The notes under the pieces were generated by a model. That model had not been told where the DNA came from and did no database searches. It worked only from the letters and a program-made list of their open reading frames with translations. From Polytrichum commune (taxonomy: Eukaryota; Streptophyta; Polytrichopsida; Polytrichales; Polytrichaceae): 64,000 bases of DNA. The stretch spans positions 24,800,001 to 24,864,000 of the forward strand of contig OX485806.1 in assembly GCA_950295325.1 (NCBI GenBank). Reading direction: 5' to 3'. A program made the position numbers and the translations under genes. Position 1 is the first letter of the stretch. Each line of letters starts with the position of its first letter. Positions 13,020-25,319 of the stretch are shown in pieces.

Positions 13020-13340
13020 CATGTGATAGTAGTAAGGTTTACAATGTTAACATGGGTGTGTGATAATAGAGTTTAATGTAACTTGTGACATTACAGAATA
13101 TCACAAAGTCAACATAGCAACAATGACAACACAATGCATGCAAACATGTGGTTTGAATTCTTTGAATTCTTTGGTGGATTATCCTAATGTTAAAAACCTA
13201 TGATATGTGGGAGAGGAATGTGAGAACAAGGAGGGAGATTTGAACAGTGCACACCCATTCTCTAGGGTTTCGGGATATAAGAGAGGGGTGACATTACAAA
13301 GGTTATATTACGGAGGTTAGGGTGTATTCGAGTCTAGGAC
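13020..13340 (+). repeat. Dispersed repeat family R1, copy b
   Basis: See copy a at 510-775. The upstream part ('gtggcaaccaaagtgcatgtgat') also matches the third copy at 36700, so the family unit is at least 330 bp. Confidence 0.6.
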
Positions 13341-13529
13341 AATTACACAAGTTCAATTTTTCTATGGTTCATTCTAACCAAATTTATGCTTTGATTCATG
13401 CAATGAATGTGCCATTTATGGAGAGGGGTCACTTTTGACACTTCTAGCTACATTTGTTAGAAAATATTTATAGACCCCTTTGAATGACATCTCAAGACCT
13501 ATAATAGGCCTCTTGGCCTTTTAAGGGTT

Positions 13530-14010
13530 AAGAGCCAATGAACAAGGAGAACGGATTGCTAGTTACAGATGAACCAATTGAGTTTGACAAATAACCGGAT
13601 GAAACTCAAAACTTCAAGAAAATCACCGATCATTTGATGGCAATATGGTTTTTTTTTAATATATTTTTTGGCACAAATTGAAAGCGAATTCAATTGCAAA
13701 AGGAAAAGTACAATAACCTTGAGCAAAACAAAGCAAATGAGGGGAGTTTAGAAATAATGCCCATCCAGGGCCTAACTTTCCAAGTGACCACTAAATTATG
13801 GCTAGTAACAATAAGACCTTTGACAGACCACACACTGTCAAACTCTTTAAGAACGTACTCATAAGCAACATTTGGTGTTTTTCCCCCAAATCCGGGAGAT
13901 TATTTTGGAGGAATCTAGAGAATACACCTCAAATTAAGGAAAGGAAAAAATGTGGAAGATGTCAACGTGTTGGACTTGGAAACACTAGGATCTTGACCGA
14001 ATATGCTTCA
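13530..14010 (-). repeat. Dispersed repeat family R3, inverted copy, interrupted
   Basis: 13530-13640 contains the reverse of the AACCGGTT block, and 13890-14010 the reverse of the adjacent 'ttggaaacactaggatcttgacc' block. The ~250 bp between looks like an insertion. Confidence 0.5.
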
Positions 14011-14039
14011 AAATCTTCCTAGACACTATTAAGGGCTAC

Positions 14040-14925
14040 GTGACGCAAGTAAATGATGCAAAGTCAAGGCGGGGATCAAGGAGTTGACCTTAAAAGGAAA
14101 CTAAACTAGATTTGCGCAAAGGAATTTTGGTACCAACGTTGCCATACAGTGTTTGGAGGTGCGTGGAAAGTAGTGCACATACTCTATTTGTATTTAGAAG
14201 TGGCGGTAATTGCTGTAGCATCTTGGATATTGCTTGCACAATTGCTTTTTGCACCCGTCGCAACCCTTTTGACAGTTGGTCATTGGCACTTGCTCAGCTT
14301 GACATGTCAAAAGACCGAGGGCCAAGACCTTTCACTTGACATATCATTCTTAAAGTGTTCGTCACTTGACATATGAAAGTTGAGGATGCTTGTCAACAAC
14401 CTATTGCTAGGGATTGTCAGAAATTTGGAGGGAGTGTGGGAGGATCTTTCCATTTTTAAGCAAGATTTGGTGCACTCCCTCTAAATTTTGAAAATGTGGT
14501 GTTTTCAATGAGGGATTTCACCTACGTCAAATTTTTACAATTCTTTTTTCTTGAGAAATATCTCACGTTTATTTAGGTGTGCTTCTAATGATGGTAATTT
14601 CAGTTTCTAATTTTAGGTCAGTCAAAAGATAGGTTTTGGTTTGCAGTGAGCTTTACCTAGATCCACTGGCGATGCCCTTAGTAAAAAAAGAAGTCATGAG
14701 TAACACATTATTCTGCTGCTTTTATATATATATATATATATATGTAACTCCCCATATAGAGTAGCACGAGCAAATAAATACTGTATTCCTGCATCTGCCA
14801 ACCGACAAGTAAATGACGCAGAGTCAAGGAGTTGAAAAACTAACTAGATTTCCGCAAAGGAATTTCAATTTCCACTTTGCAATAAACTAAGCCGCTGTGG
14901 ATGTGCATGCATGGAAAGTGCTCTC

Positions 14926-14956
<31 letters not shown>

Positions 14957-14995
14957 TCGAAAGTGGCGGTACTTGCTGCAACGTCCTAGATGCTG
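14040..14995 (+). repeat. Direct duplication of a ~190-bp segment, 0.75 kb apart
   Basis: 14040-14230 and 14800-14995 share 'agtaaatgatgcaaagtcaagg', 'ctagatttgcgcaaaggaattt', 'gtgcgtggaaagtagtgc' and 'gaagtggcggta' in the same order. In the second copy a (CT)n microsatellite (14921-14956) has grown inside the duplicated unit. A (TA)n tract lies between at about 14720-14742. Confidence 0.65.
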
Positions 14996-15027
14996 CTTAG
15001 GAGAATAGAATCAACCTTCAAACATAC

Positions 15028-15029
<2 letters not shown>

Positions 15030-15096
<67 letters not shown>

Positions 15097-15136
15097 GTGT
15101 GTGTGTGTGTATGTATGTATATATATATATATATAA
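15030..15136. repeat. Compound (TA)n-(TG)n-(TA)n microsatellite
   Basis: About 105 bp of alternating purine/pyrimidine: short TA, long TG with a few TATG interruptions, then TA. Apparent ORFs across it (Cys/Val or His/Thr runs) are artefacts of the repeat. Confidence 0.95.
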
Positions 15137-15691
15137 TTCCGACTCCAACGGTGGTGACTGGGTCAAGAAGATTCGGCTCGTTTCATTTGTTTCGAAAACA
15201 AGACAAAAAGAAACGGGAAAGGTGATTGGACTGTAGGGAATAAGCTTTTTGGACCCCACGTTGATGTACAGAGGGTGAGGTTCCATGTAGGTTGTTTGTT
15301 CCACGAGATGCTAGTGGGAATGAGGACAAGCCTGGTCTAAAATGTAGATGGAATATGGTGGAGTAGGGTTGGTAGTTTCGTACGTGCCAACTGGTTGTGA
15401 CTACTCTCATCTTTCTCAAATTTGGGCGCACTAACTAACCTTCTTTTCCTCCTCCTCCTCCTCTTAAACCCTGGTCTTTGATCCTTCAGTGACCCGCACT
15501 TGCAGGTGGAAAAGGTGTTTTTAGTGGGCGCATGGGAGTCTAGCGGCTCGTGTTTAGGGCCCTCCACATTCTAGTAGGCCACGAGAATGCGGTTGGGTGG
15601 GTGGCTTGTGCTTATTTACGTGTGAATACCTCCAATCAATTATTATCATGAATCTAGTAGGCGAGTGGCCTTCCATGGAACTTCACCCTTA

Positions 15692-15947
15692 GGACCACTT
15701 CACACACACGCCAAGGGTGGTGATCATGTGATCGTGAGGGCCCTTGACTCTCATCCAATGGCAGTAGTGGTTGTTTACCTAAGAAGAACTGCCATGTTGG
15801 AATCCATGTAGATTTTTCATCCATGGCCATTCTTTGGGTCCTTAGGCCTTCATCTTCTAGTGTGAAGTGAACTCGGAGGTGCTCGGCCTTTTCTTTCGAC
15901 CAATGAAAGATTTTTGGAATTCAATGGTCTCATGTGTGAAGTGGCCC
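15692..15947. mobile_element. MITE with GG(A/G)CCACTTCACACA ends
   Basis: The left end GGACCACTTCACACA and right end TGTGTGAAGTGGCCC are inverted repeats. The flanks are TTA and TTT, close to the TTA duplication of PIF/Harbinger MITEs. A diverged relative lies at 32460-32598. It is non-coding. Confidence 0.65.
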
Positions 15948-15959
15948 TTTAGTCTTATC

Positions 15960-16140
15960 ATGTGAATGGGATAGACTGACCGTCAGTTACAAATGAATCG
16001 GTTGAGTTTGACCAATAACCAGTTGACGTTCATTTTGGAGGAATATAGAGAATACACCTGAAGCTATTGAAGAAAAACCAAGAGATGTCAACATGTGACT
16101 GAAAACACTAGGATTTTGACCGATTATGCCCAAGAATCTC
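15960..16140 (-). repeat. Dispersed repeat family R3, inverted copy
   Basis: It reads 'aatcggttgagtttgacca' and then 'acactaggattttgaccgatt', the reverse order of the forward copies at 8.5 and 31.1 kb. Confidence 0.55.
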
Positions 16141-16409
16141 CCCACACATGGGTCCCATTAGTTTTTTTGGCTTCCTAGATTATATATATTCATGTTATTG
16201 GAGTGAAGGAAACGATTTAGTTTTTTTACCCCGCCGCCCTTCCTCTTTCTCTCTCTCCTTAAGGTACTGAGGCCTTAAAGCAACACTTTCTTCTCGCGCG
16301 ACACCTATTTTCAATCTTAAGTTGTTAACAAGTGAGTGCAACAGTGGCATCAAGTAAGTCATTGTTGAAAGCAATTTATCATATGCGGCATTAAGTACAA
16401 AATAATACC

Positions 16410-16530
16410 ACTCTGGCCATTCATAATAACGGTGTAAGAAGTATACGAAAATGCTTTTAGAAGAGCACTAGCTTTGGCTTTTCATAATAGCAGTGTAAGG
16501 AGGCTGCAAAAATGCTTTTAGAAGAGCATC
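16410..16530 (+). repeat. Tandem repeat, ~61-bp unit, two copies
   Basis: 'ttcataataacggtgtaag' and 'aaaatgcttttagaagagca' each recur about 61 bases apart. Confidence 0.6.
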
Positions 16531-16713
16531 TACTTTTTAATTTTTTGTGTGGACTTTTGTATAGGTTTGCTAATCTATGGAATTTCTTTTGAAAGCTATT
16601 TAGCCTTCTTGAAATAGGAAAAGTTTCTTAAAGGGTCACTTCAAGGCTTTAGTACCTTATATGTAGGGACAGTTTTCTCAAATGACGTCATCCCAAGAGA
16701 CCACCCAAGCAAT

Positions 16714-17925
16714 CAGGGTTGTTTTTTCACAAAGTTTTTACCCGTCCACGTCCCAAAACCTCAAATTGAAAGGCAAAAAAAATTGCAACCCGTCCCAAAA
16801 CCGGTAATTTCAAAACCAACCCGTCCATGGAAAGGTTGAAGAAAAAACAACCCGTCCCAAAACCGGTAATTTTTAAACCAACCCGTCCATGAAAAGGTTA
16901 AAGGAAAAAACAAATCAATAAAGATAACCCGAAAGATGTCGGCATGTGATTGGTGCACTTGCCACTTGGAAACAATAGTATCTTACTATCTTCGTTCATT
17001 TCTGCTTTTTCTATTATAATTACCAATTTGCCAGCTTGCCACTGCCCCATTTTGTCTGTTTGTCCACAGACTAGTTCAGAGAAACTGAACTAGACTCAGT
17101 CACTCAAACTCAACCGGTTCATTTGAAACTAACTCAAATTCAAGAAGTCGGAGAGTGCTGCTGGAACAATCTCCTCCTACAATCTTGAACTTCAACAGGT
17201 GTTTTCTCAAACTCAACCGGTTCATTTGAAACTAACTCGAATTCAAGAAGTTGAAGAGTGTTGCTGGAACAATCTTCTCCTGCAATCTTGAACTTCAACA
17301 GGTGTTTTCTCAAACTCAACCGGTTCATTTGACGACTGCAATCAAGTTATCTCTCACCGGTCTCTCAGTTGCTTTAGCTTTCAGTTGCATATGTTCGATT
17401 CATTAGCATCCTAAATCTTGAGAGTCTTATTCCTCTCTTTTGTTGTGGGTTGAGTGCACATTCGAGGGCTGTGTAGGAAATTTCTGTCAATTCGAGTTAA
17501 ACCCTAGCAAATTGCAGGGTTGAGCTTGTAAGTTGTTGGGTCAATGTATGAGTAGATATTTGAGCCTTACATGTGCCTAAGATGGTGGAAGCGTTGTCTT
17601 TGACATTATGTTAAAAAGATTCTAAATTTTGTGGTTGATGAATTAATGTATGCAGGTGAATCAAGCACTTCAAGATTGATAGTTTGATTGGGTATTAGTG
17701 GTTTGATTGCATTATGCTTATATTCACATATCATATATGACATAACGTAATTGATATTTGTACCATTTTTTTAATTGAAAAAAATGTTATTTTTAGAACC
17801 CGTCCAAAGTGAATTTGACACGTCCCAAAACCGGTTCATTTTCTAAGAACCCGTGCACTGGAAATGTTTTTTTTTTATGAACATGTCCCTAGACATGTTA
17901 GGGACCTTGTGAAAAAACACCCCTG
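16714..17925. mobile_element. Non-autonomous hAT element, 1212 bp
   Basis: The left end CAGGGTTGTTTTTTCACAA and the right end (reverse complement CAGGGGTGTTTTTTCACAA) are terminal inverted repeats with the CAGGG start typical of hAT elements. Both sides carry the same 8-bp target duplication, CAAGCAAT (16706-16713 and 17926-17933). The interior has no transposase. It holds two ~64-bp tandem units with 'cccgtcccaaaaccgg' (16785-16915), a related unit near the right end (17795-17850), and a 103-bp tandem repeat (17104-17330). Exact duplications and clean ends suggest a fairly young insertion. Confidence 0.9.
17104..17330 (+). repeat. 103-bp tandem repeat inside the hAT element (2.2 units)
   Basis: 'tcaaactcaaccggttcatt' starts at 17104, 17207 and 17310. 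The unit contains the same AACCGGTT core as family R3, so the hAT element may have captured an R3 sequence. Confidence 0.9.
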
Positions 17926-18009
17926 CAAGCAATCGTTGGATCTTTGGAACAAGACTCCATACACAAATAAGGTATGCGGGGTTTTAAGTAGTCATTTTTT
18001 TTTAGTCAA

Positions 18010-18330
18010 ACACCTATATATTTGATTGGAGTGTAGTTTGGTGAGACTCAAAGAACAAACACCATGAAGACACATGTTTGAAAGAGATTGATTACGTCTT
18101 TAAATTTTGTTAACTACTCCACACTCAATATTGGACACAATTGGGAGGACCTATGTACTTGGTAAGGAATCAACAATATGCATCTCTAATAACGGTACCT
18201 AAAATCATGGAGGTCTGGTTTTTGTTGATGCTCCATTGTATATTTGTAAATGCAGCAAGAATCAATAAGAAGTTGGAGAACATGAAAAACGAACTGCATA
18301 ACACTTACATACCTTACCTAATAGAATTGA
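18010..18330 (+). repeat. Dispersed repeat family R2, copy b
   Basis: Diverged counterpart of 10420-10700. Confidence 0.5.
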
Positions 18331-18984
18331 GTGCACCTATCATGAACTGAGACCTATAATGGGTTCTAGCCTATAAGTGCATATATAATGTGCATATGTG
18401 AAGAAGAAAAACCATCATACGTCATTTATGACTTCTAAATCCTCAATTCAAAAGATATTCTTATTAACTTTAAAAAAAAAGAAAGATCAACTCTCATGTT
18501 CCTCACTTGCATTTTGCTAATGTGCTCATCGGATGTTTACCTTGTTACCAAACTTCTACTTATCAAATCCAAAAAGTGTCCATGATAGTTTCACTCACCT
18601 CAACTCAAATGAAGAAGTGAGTCGTAAAGCTTTCGGAGATGAGATGGACATGGTGCGATCACTCATCAAGTTCCACCCTTCCTTTGGAAAGCAACAACAA
18701 CATTATATTTAAAGTTTCAATCCTTATTAATTTCACTCAATGCAACAGACGATGAGTCCCGTTGGCTATAGCTCCCAAAGACCTATCCAATGAGCTATCA
18801 ATCACCCGAATCCACTTGTTTTATTGCAATGAGCTCTTAAAAATCTTAATCATTTCATTGACTCAAAAATTTCATAATATTATTTAGCCATGTGGATCAG
18901 CACCATATATGGCCTATGATTATGTCAATTATATTTTGCGTCCTCCCAAACAAACAAAGAGTATTCATTTGCTATTCATACATT

Positions 18985-19230
18985 CAGAGCGACATTTGGA
19001 AATTTGGGTGGAATTATACTACCGGCACTCCTTATAGGGATCGTTGTTCATCTCGGTATAATACACTAAAACTACTACTAATAGCAACAATATCATTGGA
19101 AATACCAATTCTATTCACAATATTCTTACCATTCATATTCGCACTATTTGTTATTCATATTGGAGGTAGTTTCTTCCTATTCTCAAAGTTTATTTCCATG
19201 AAGGTAAGATAGTGGAGGCGCACATTAGAT
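18985..19230 (+). repeat. Dispersed repeat family R5, copy b
   Basis: The reverse complement matches 2365-2630. The overlapping 106-codon ORF has no family signature and is probably incidental. Confidence 0.5.
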
Positions 19231-20690
19231 GCTAAATATGCAATGGAACACAACCATGCAGCTAAATAATGCTATGTTAGTGAGAGTGATTCAATTGGAT
19301 ACCAAACCCTAAATGCATTTGGGGTCCCATATTTTCCCAAGTCTCATATGGCCCCAAGTTTCAAAATGTTGGTGTAAAGTTAGATATGGTCATGAAGCAT
19401 CTCAACCTAAAAAACATAATCTTAAAAAGAAAATCAACGAGTAGGCTAGGAACTATTTTATTTGGGAAGGTGGCTACACTGTCCGCTCACACCATGTGTC
19501 TGGACTTGCACCAATCAAAACACATGCATTCATTTAGCGACACGTCACTAAACCAACCAACAACTCAAGGATTTGTGTGGCAACACCTCACCAAACTAGT
19601 GGCAAACTAAGTCCCATTTATCATAATGTGATTCAACATAACAAACCTTGTATGATTGCGTTGAAATTACATATGATAGTACTAATTGGCATTTGGAGAA
19701 CATCCGATGTGGGGAATTTCCCAAATGTTTTATTCGGAGTGTCCATCCATTGAGTTTAAGTTATGTGCTCATAAATCACTGGAAGCAAACATATGAAATC
19801 TTGTAAACACGCACACACACATACAAATGAATCATTTGTGAATCTTTTGGATTGCATCGAGGTAGTGATGGAAGAGACTCCCGAATTAAAGCTTCTTCTT
19901 TTTCACGAAATACGGTAAAAGGATAGGAAAGTCGTCACTTGTTTTCACTTCAGAGTAAACGTTGCTAATGTTGCCACCTCGTATGAAAGTGTTTCAAGAA
20001 ATTTTGTATTGAGAAGTCAGCCCTTATGACATCATGGCACTCACATCATGATACAATAGTCATCCCCCCTCCTTATTGTAGGCGGAGATATAGATACTCT
20101 AGGTATTGAATTGTACACTTATCTTATTAGTAATACTAATAAGTCTGTTGTGCTGTATTTCCGCTCAATTTCCCTCTCTGCGAAATTCAGTTGGATGTAA
20201 GTTGTATGCTTTTGAAGAAGTTTCAGTGTCTACTACTCAAGGAATATGCATAAAGTTTCGAAGTCTATTTGTGCTATGGATTCTCAATTTGTCAACATCC
20301 TAAAAATACGTTGCGTCTGGCTAGTAGCTAGGATGAAACCTCTAAAGTCCAGCTTCAAATTTCAGCCTTGTGCCACACATGGCTTCTATTAATACTGCAC
20401 AAAACAATGTTGACTTTATTCCCAAAGGTTGACTTTGGTCCATTTTACCCCTAAAGGCCGGAGGGGGGGGGGACTAAGTCAAACTCTCGTAATTCTTAAT
20501 ATAATCAACACCGTAGAGGAATTGGCAATAAGTCATCACAAATCATAAATTGTGCAAGACAATGATTTGAGTAAGCTACTTTTTGATGAGGAAAGATTGT
20601 CTCTCTCGTATTGATATATACATGAAAGTTATAGTCAATTGAAACTATGTTCCTTGACTCATTATTATGTCCTCTATCACAAGAACGACT
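19231..20690. other. Non-coding interval
   Basis: I see only short ORFs and no element boundary. A poly-G tract lies at 20463-20472. Confidence 0.4.
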
Positions 20691-20699
20691 TAGTATTTT

Positions 20700-21650
20700 G
20701 TCCACCTACCTTTACCAGTTAAAACGTCTTGCGTTTGCTTTGGCATGCTCTCATATCATGGTCTACACACTCCTCTAGTGATGTGGAAGCCCAACATTCC
20801 TCAATATGCTATCCCACAACTCGAAAATTTGTGTTGGAGCACTTTGTTATCGATGGAGATGTCGTTTTAGCCTTGCCCAAAGATGCTCAGCTGGATTTAG
20901 ATCAAGGGACCATGCATGACACTCAAGAACATTAAACTTTTGTGATTTCAGCCATTGGCAGACATTTTTTGTTATATGTTTACATCATTAACCTGCTAAA
21001 AAATCAAATGGGAAGGATCAAGATCATACGCCATCACAGTGTATAGTAAATCTCTTTACATGATCTCCTTGTATTGATGTTGATCCATTCTTCCTTCGAC
21101 TCTACAAATGATGCCATGGCCCTGGAACGTCATGCAACCCCACACCAACATTGGACCACCACCAAACTTTGCTGTGTGTTGGAACTATCTTGAATCACAA
21201 GATTGTCCACCACAAATCCAACACAAGTGCAACCATCTAAGCAAAACCAATTTACCTTTGTCTCATTGAGAAGATGACGTGCTCCTAGTCACAAATGGTC
21301 CAATGTTCATGGCATCTAGCAACTCCAAGCCTCTCCTTGATGTGATTTTGGTTCATTTATGGTTTCTTCTCCTTCATTTTCGATTTGAGCCCTGCAACAC
21401 ACAAAACCCTTCTCATTGTATCAACACTTACAATAACTTAGCATTCTCTACATACATAGTTTGGGCCAATTGTGTCCCAAGATCAATACATCCTCACGTG
21501 ACAAGTTTGTCAAAATGCACACTTTTGTGCATTGGCAAGTACTAATGGTCTACCACCACTACTGGCTCAAAGATTGCACAATATCTTCTTTCTAATTCGT
21601 GTGACATAACTTTGAGCCACCTGCAACTCATTTGTTAAATCCCTCATAGA
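20700..21650 (-). pseudogene. Tc1/mariner-family (Tc1-type) transposase pseudogene
   Basis: On the minus strand, conceptual translation with stops and shifts gives 'NETKVNWFCLDG' near 21250, then 'KFGGGPMLVWGCMTFQGHG' near 21160, 'RVEGRMDQHQYKEI', 'DLDPSHLIF' near 21010, and 'LDLNPAEHLWARLKRHL' near 20890. The order and wording match the catalytic core of Tc1-type DDE transposases: the GGG(S)xMVWGC block around the second Asp region, the GRMD block, and SPDLNPIEHLW before the last acidic residue. The C-terminal 'MRACQSKRK' lies near 20730. The N-terminal helix-turn-helix region towards 21.6 kb is only faintly visible. I did not find the terminal inverted repeats. It looks more like animal or fungal Tc1 than the usual plant mariner-like proteins, but that impression needs a tree. 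Confidence 0.8.
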
Positions 21651-21997
21651 ACTACCAACTTGCGACTTCATAAAAATAGAGTTATCAAGGTCTATTCTAA
21701 CACTAGCAGAAAGCCTCTCACACTTTACAACATGATTATTGCATAAGGTTTACAGATAGAAATCATGTAGAGAGCTTTGAGCTGAAGCATAGTCCAAATG
21801 TATACGAGAACTTGACTTTTGCAATATTGAATTCCTCAAGTGCAACCTCATTGTGTTTGATGCGGGGAGACATGCAAATTTAAGTCATGCCATGTGTTAG
21901 AGATGAAACAAAAAAAATCTAATCACAGCTCCTGTGTTTGTCTGAGTACTATCTTTTGACAATGATTATGTTAGAAAATTCAGGTACCGAGCTGTTA

Positions 21998-22404
21998 GAG
22001 CGTCCCCACCAGACCGGGCATGGGGCATGCCAACACCAAAAATGGGGCATCCTAGGTTCTTAGGTGCCGGTGCCGGCATAAATTGAGCCCCACCAATGTC
22101 TGGTCCCCCATAATTTAGAACCGGGCTGGGTATAGTAAAGACCTTCCCCTGTCATAAATGGTTCATATAACGGCCCGCCAAGAGATTACTTTAATATCAA
22201 ATACTCCGATATCCTACTTTATCCCATGTCAGATAATAGGTGTCATTGTCTTATTGATTGCTTCCTAATTATACTGGGGGTATGCCTAGGCTTTGGTGGG
22301 CTTTGACTCAAGATGAGCTGCCCCGCCCAAGATGGAGGGCTCTCCAAAGGTAAAAAAATATTATATACTCTATTTGGCGTGTACCCGATCTGGTGGGGAT
22401 GCTC
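21998..22404. mobile_element. PIF/Harbinger-type MITE, 407 bp
   Basis: The ends GAGCGTCCCCACCAGACCGGG and (reverse complement) GAGCATCCCCACCAGATCGGG are inverted repeats. They are flanked by TTA on both sides (21995-21997, 22405-22407), the duplication made by PIF/Harbinger transposases. The interior is GC-rich and non-coding. Confidence 0.85.
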
Positions 22405-22689
22405 TTAGCAAGTGAGCCTCAATTTTTTTATTTTTTTTTGATGCCTAACATGGTTTTGTTGCACACTGCACATTTACATTATAATCTTATGATGTTGAAC
22501 ATGTGGACAACTGAACATTCTTAACTTTATAGAACAACCTTAACTATATAGAATTTTCCATTCATATGGTCAAATTGTTTTGTTAATGAGCTTCAAAATT
22601 GGGTTGAATTGTCTTAAACCATTTTGGAGCAATTTTGCTTTGAACTTTAGGGATTAACTCATAAAGGGTCTGAGGGGTCAATAAGTTTA

Positions 22690-22960
22690 AGGTAAGTGGC
22701 CATAATTCACTTGCTTATCCTAAATGGGCACCTATATGTTGAGTGGGTGTGTGGTTAATTGTGGGTATAAGAATGGACACCAAAGAGAAGTATGTATTTA
22801 CAAGAGATTGGACTATATGCTCAAAATTTGTTAACCTTGGTAGGTTCAACATGCAACTTCATTCGGGGAACTTCTATGATCCTTTATTATTATGTGGAGT
22901 ATTCACTTTGACAATGGATAAGATATTCACATGAGCTCTCTATATTATGAGGAAATTGGG
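22690..22960 (+). repeat. Dispersed repeat family R2, diverged copy
   Basis: It shares 'aagaatggacaccaa', 'agagattggacta' and 'ttgttaacc' with 12360-12500 and 37190-37480. Confidence 0.4.
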
Positions 22961-25310
22961 CACCGTTTGAATTTGCTAATCACCTTACACTAAATGTGTG
23001 GTTTGCGTCCTACGAGAGCTAGCCGGATCAAAGCTGAAAGTGTCCATTGAAGGCATACTACAACCTAGCTACATCATTCCTACAAGTCCTCATCAACTCT
23101 TATAATATAATATTTTGGTTTCTAACAAAATTATTTTAAGCATATCTATATACAATGAAAGACATGATGTTGGTGGTGGTGTTGGCCTCACCATGCTATT
23201 CTCACCCGTTCTTGCCTACAATACCAAAAAAGAAAACAAAGAAAAAAGACCACGTGTCAAAGATTCCTCCCAAATTGAACATGATAGTTTGGTACAGTCA
23301 ATTATCGAGGAGTCTTCAAGGTTGAATCACCAAAGAGCCTTCAAACTTGGTCAAATTCAATGCTAGACATGTGAAGACATCACAAACTTTCATTGATCCT
23401 TGCTTAAATCCCAACATTCACCATAAATTATTGGATGATCAACTAAGACTGCACTTTGAACTACACCAACGTAACAACTGGTTTACACCATGGACTATTA
23501 AGTCAGACTAAGAAGATGACCTTTTTCCATGATCCAACTTGATGGTCCAACTTTCATGGTTTGGTTTCTCAAAAAATCAATTTACAAAGCCTTTGGGCCC
23601 CTCACTAGGTGTAAACCGAATGTGGACCAAGAGGAATGATCATGCACCAAAAAGTGAATGTGATGATTTTTTTTTAATATATGTCCAAAAAGGGCAATTT
23701 TGAAAGAAATTTCAAGTTTGACCATTCTCTTGTCTTCTGTTGTCTTCATGTTCTCTTCCCCCAAAAAATTTCATTAGTTATCTAACTAGTCTCAAGTCTC
23801 AGGTCCAAGTCCTTGATTATAGAATTGGAGAGGGTTTCGTTCCTTAAAAGTAATTAGTTAGTGAAGGACAAGTGCTCTTAATATATCTTAGAGTACTTAT
23901 ATCTATTCATGTAACCGTTATCATCCAAGTCTTGATGCATAATTGGAATTCGAAAGTATGAAGCTTGAAATATATCAAGGCCATTTAAACATTATGTTAA
24001 TCTAGGCCAAAATTTTGTGGAATTGGGGATAGACACATGGGGTAGAAGTTGGGTCTAAAGAAAATGGATATTCTTGGGAAACCAATCAATTCGTAATGTA
24101 TGACTTGATCCTCTAAGAAAAGAAACAAATGAAGCCGTTTTCATGGCAATTCTTGAAGGGCATGATATGCACATCATGTTGTATATTCAATGACTTTGTA
24201 TGTAAATGAATTTATAGCCCCACTCCCTTTGTAACTACTGAACTTGCTATATTAAGCTTCAATGCATTATCCAACCATACAGATGTGTGCTTTGGCATTT
24301 TCCTCGCAACTTTTTTGGAAAGTTTTCTCCTTTACATGAATCAACCCTCATTACTTACCTTACTATTTTCAGCACACACACTCCTCCAATGCTAAGGGAT
24401 TCATAAAAAATATATGTATGCGAGTGGTATATGGAAAGGTTTGTAGTGAAGAACTAGAAAGACATGTCTTACGATGACATTGAGTTTTATGGTCAAGATA
24501 TATTAATCATTCTAGATTTAGTTGATAACACAACTAGGAGAGCTTATGTTGTCACTTGAAGAAAAAAAAAGCTTTTTTATCTTCTGCATCTCAACTCTGA
24601 TTACAAAACTTGAAATGGCAACCTTCATGATACGCAATTGGTGAACATGTGACACGAAGGTAAACGGAAAAGTACCCATAGTAGGGCCACATTCCTTCCA
24701 AAACACATGCACTTACAAAGCGGAGAGGAGATCCAAGGTCCAGTGTTTTCCAAGTCATTTAACCCCTAAACGTCCAAGAGGCTCATTTCATACCTCTTCA
24801 TGCACTAGATCGTGTACAATTGAATCACAATTCTCCCCCACTTTTTAGCACTTTTTAGTCAATTGTGTAAAAAAACATTATATAATCAACCCTTTCAACA
24901 ATGTAGTACGTTTTTTTTTTTAAATTGTCAAGATTCTTAATGAAATTGAACATCTGGGTTCAAATAACCACACGGATTTGATAATCGCGTGCATGCATAC
25001 CTTCAATCCATCCAACACAAAAACTTGACCCCCTATAGAATTACGACATTATTATCTTGTATGACCTAAAGTAGACTAGTTCTAGTGACAAATCAACTAA
25101 AAGAAGGAACTCAAAACTGCATATTATTTCATGTTGAAAAATGAGAGGTTCCCTCATATACCAAAGTCCTATTTTTGCTCAAATACACAACTTAGTTGCC
25201 CGTGGATTCAAATACAAAACTAATATATATTCACCATCAATGACTACAATTTTATCATTTGAGCATTATAGAACGTTACTTAAATATAAACATCTCATAA
25301 ATATAATACA
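22961..25310. other. Non-coding interval with two short dispersed repeats
   Basis: 23160-23300 aligns with 39615-39750 ('cctccattcttgcctataa', 'cctcccaaattgaacat'). 24490-24710 aligns with 11990-12260. I see no gene elsewhere in this stretch. Confidence 0.45.
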
Positions 25311-25319
25311 TGCCTTTTT

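Noticed and set aside
15011..15304. ORFs with long His/Thr or Cys/Val runs
   Set aside because: These are translations of the (TG)n microsatellite.
20106..20303. 65-codon ORF with a signal-peptide-like start (hydrophobic run then SAQF)
   Set aside because: It starts at TTG, not ATG, lies in repeat-rich DNA, and has no matching neighbour, splice context or conserved residues.
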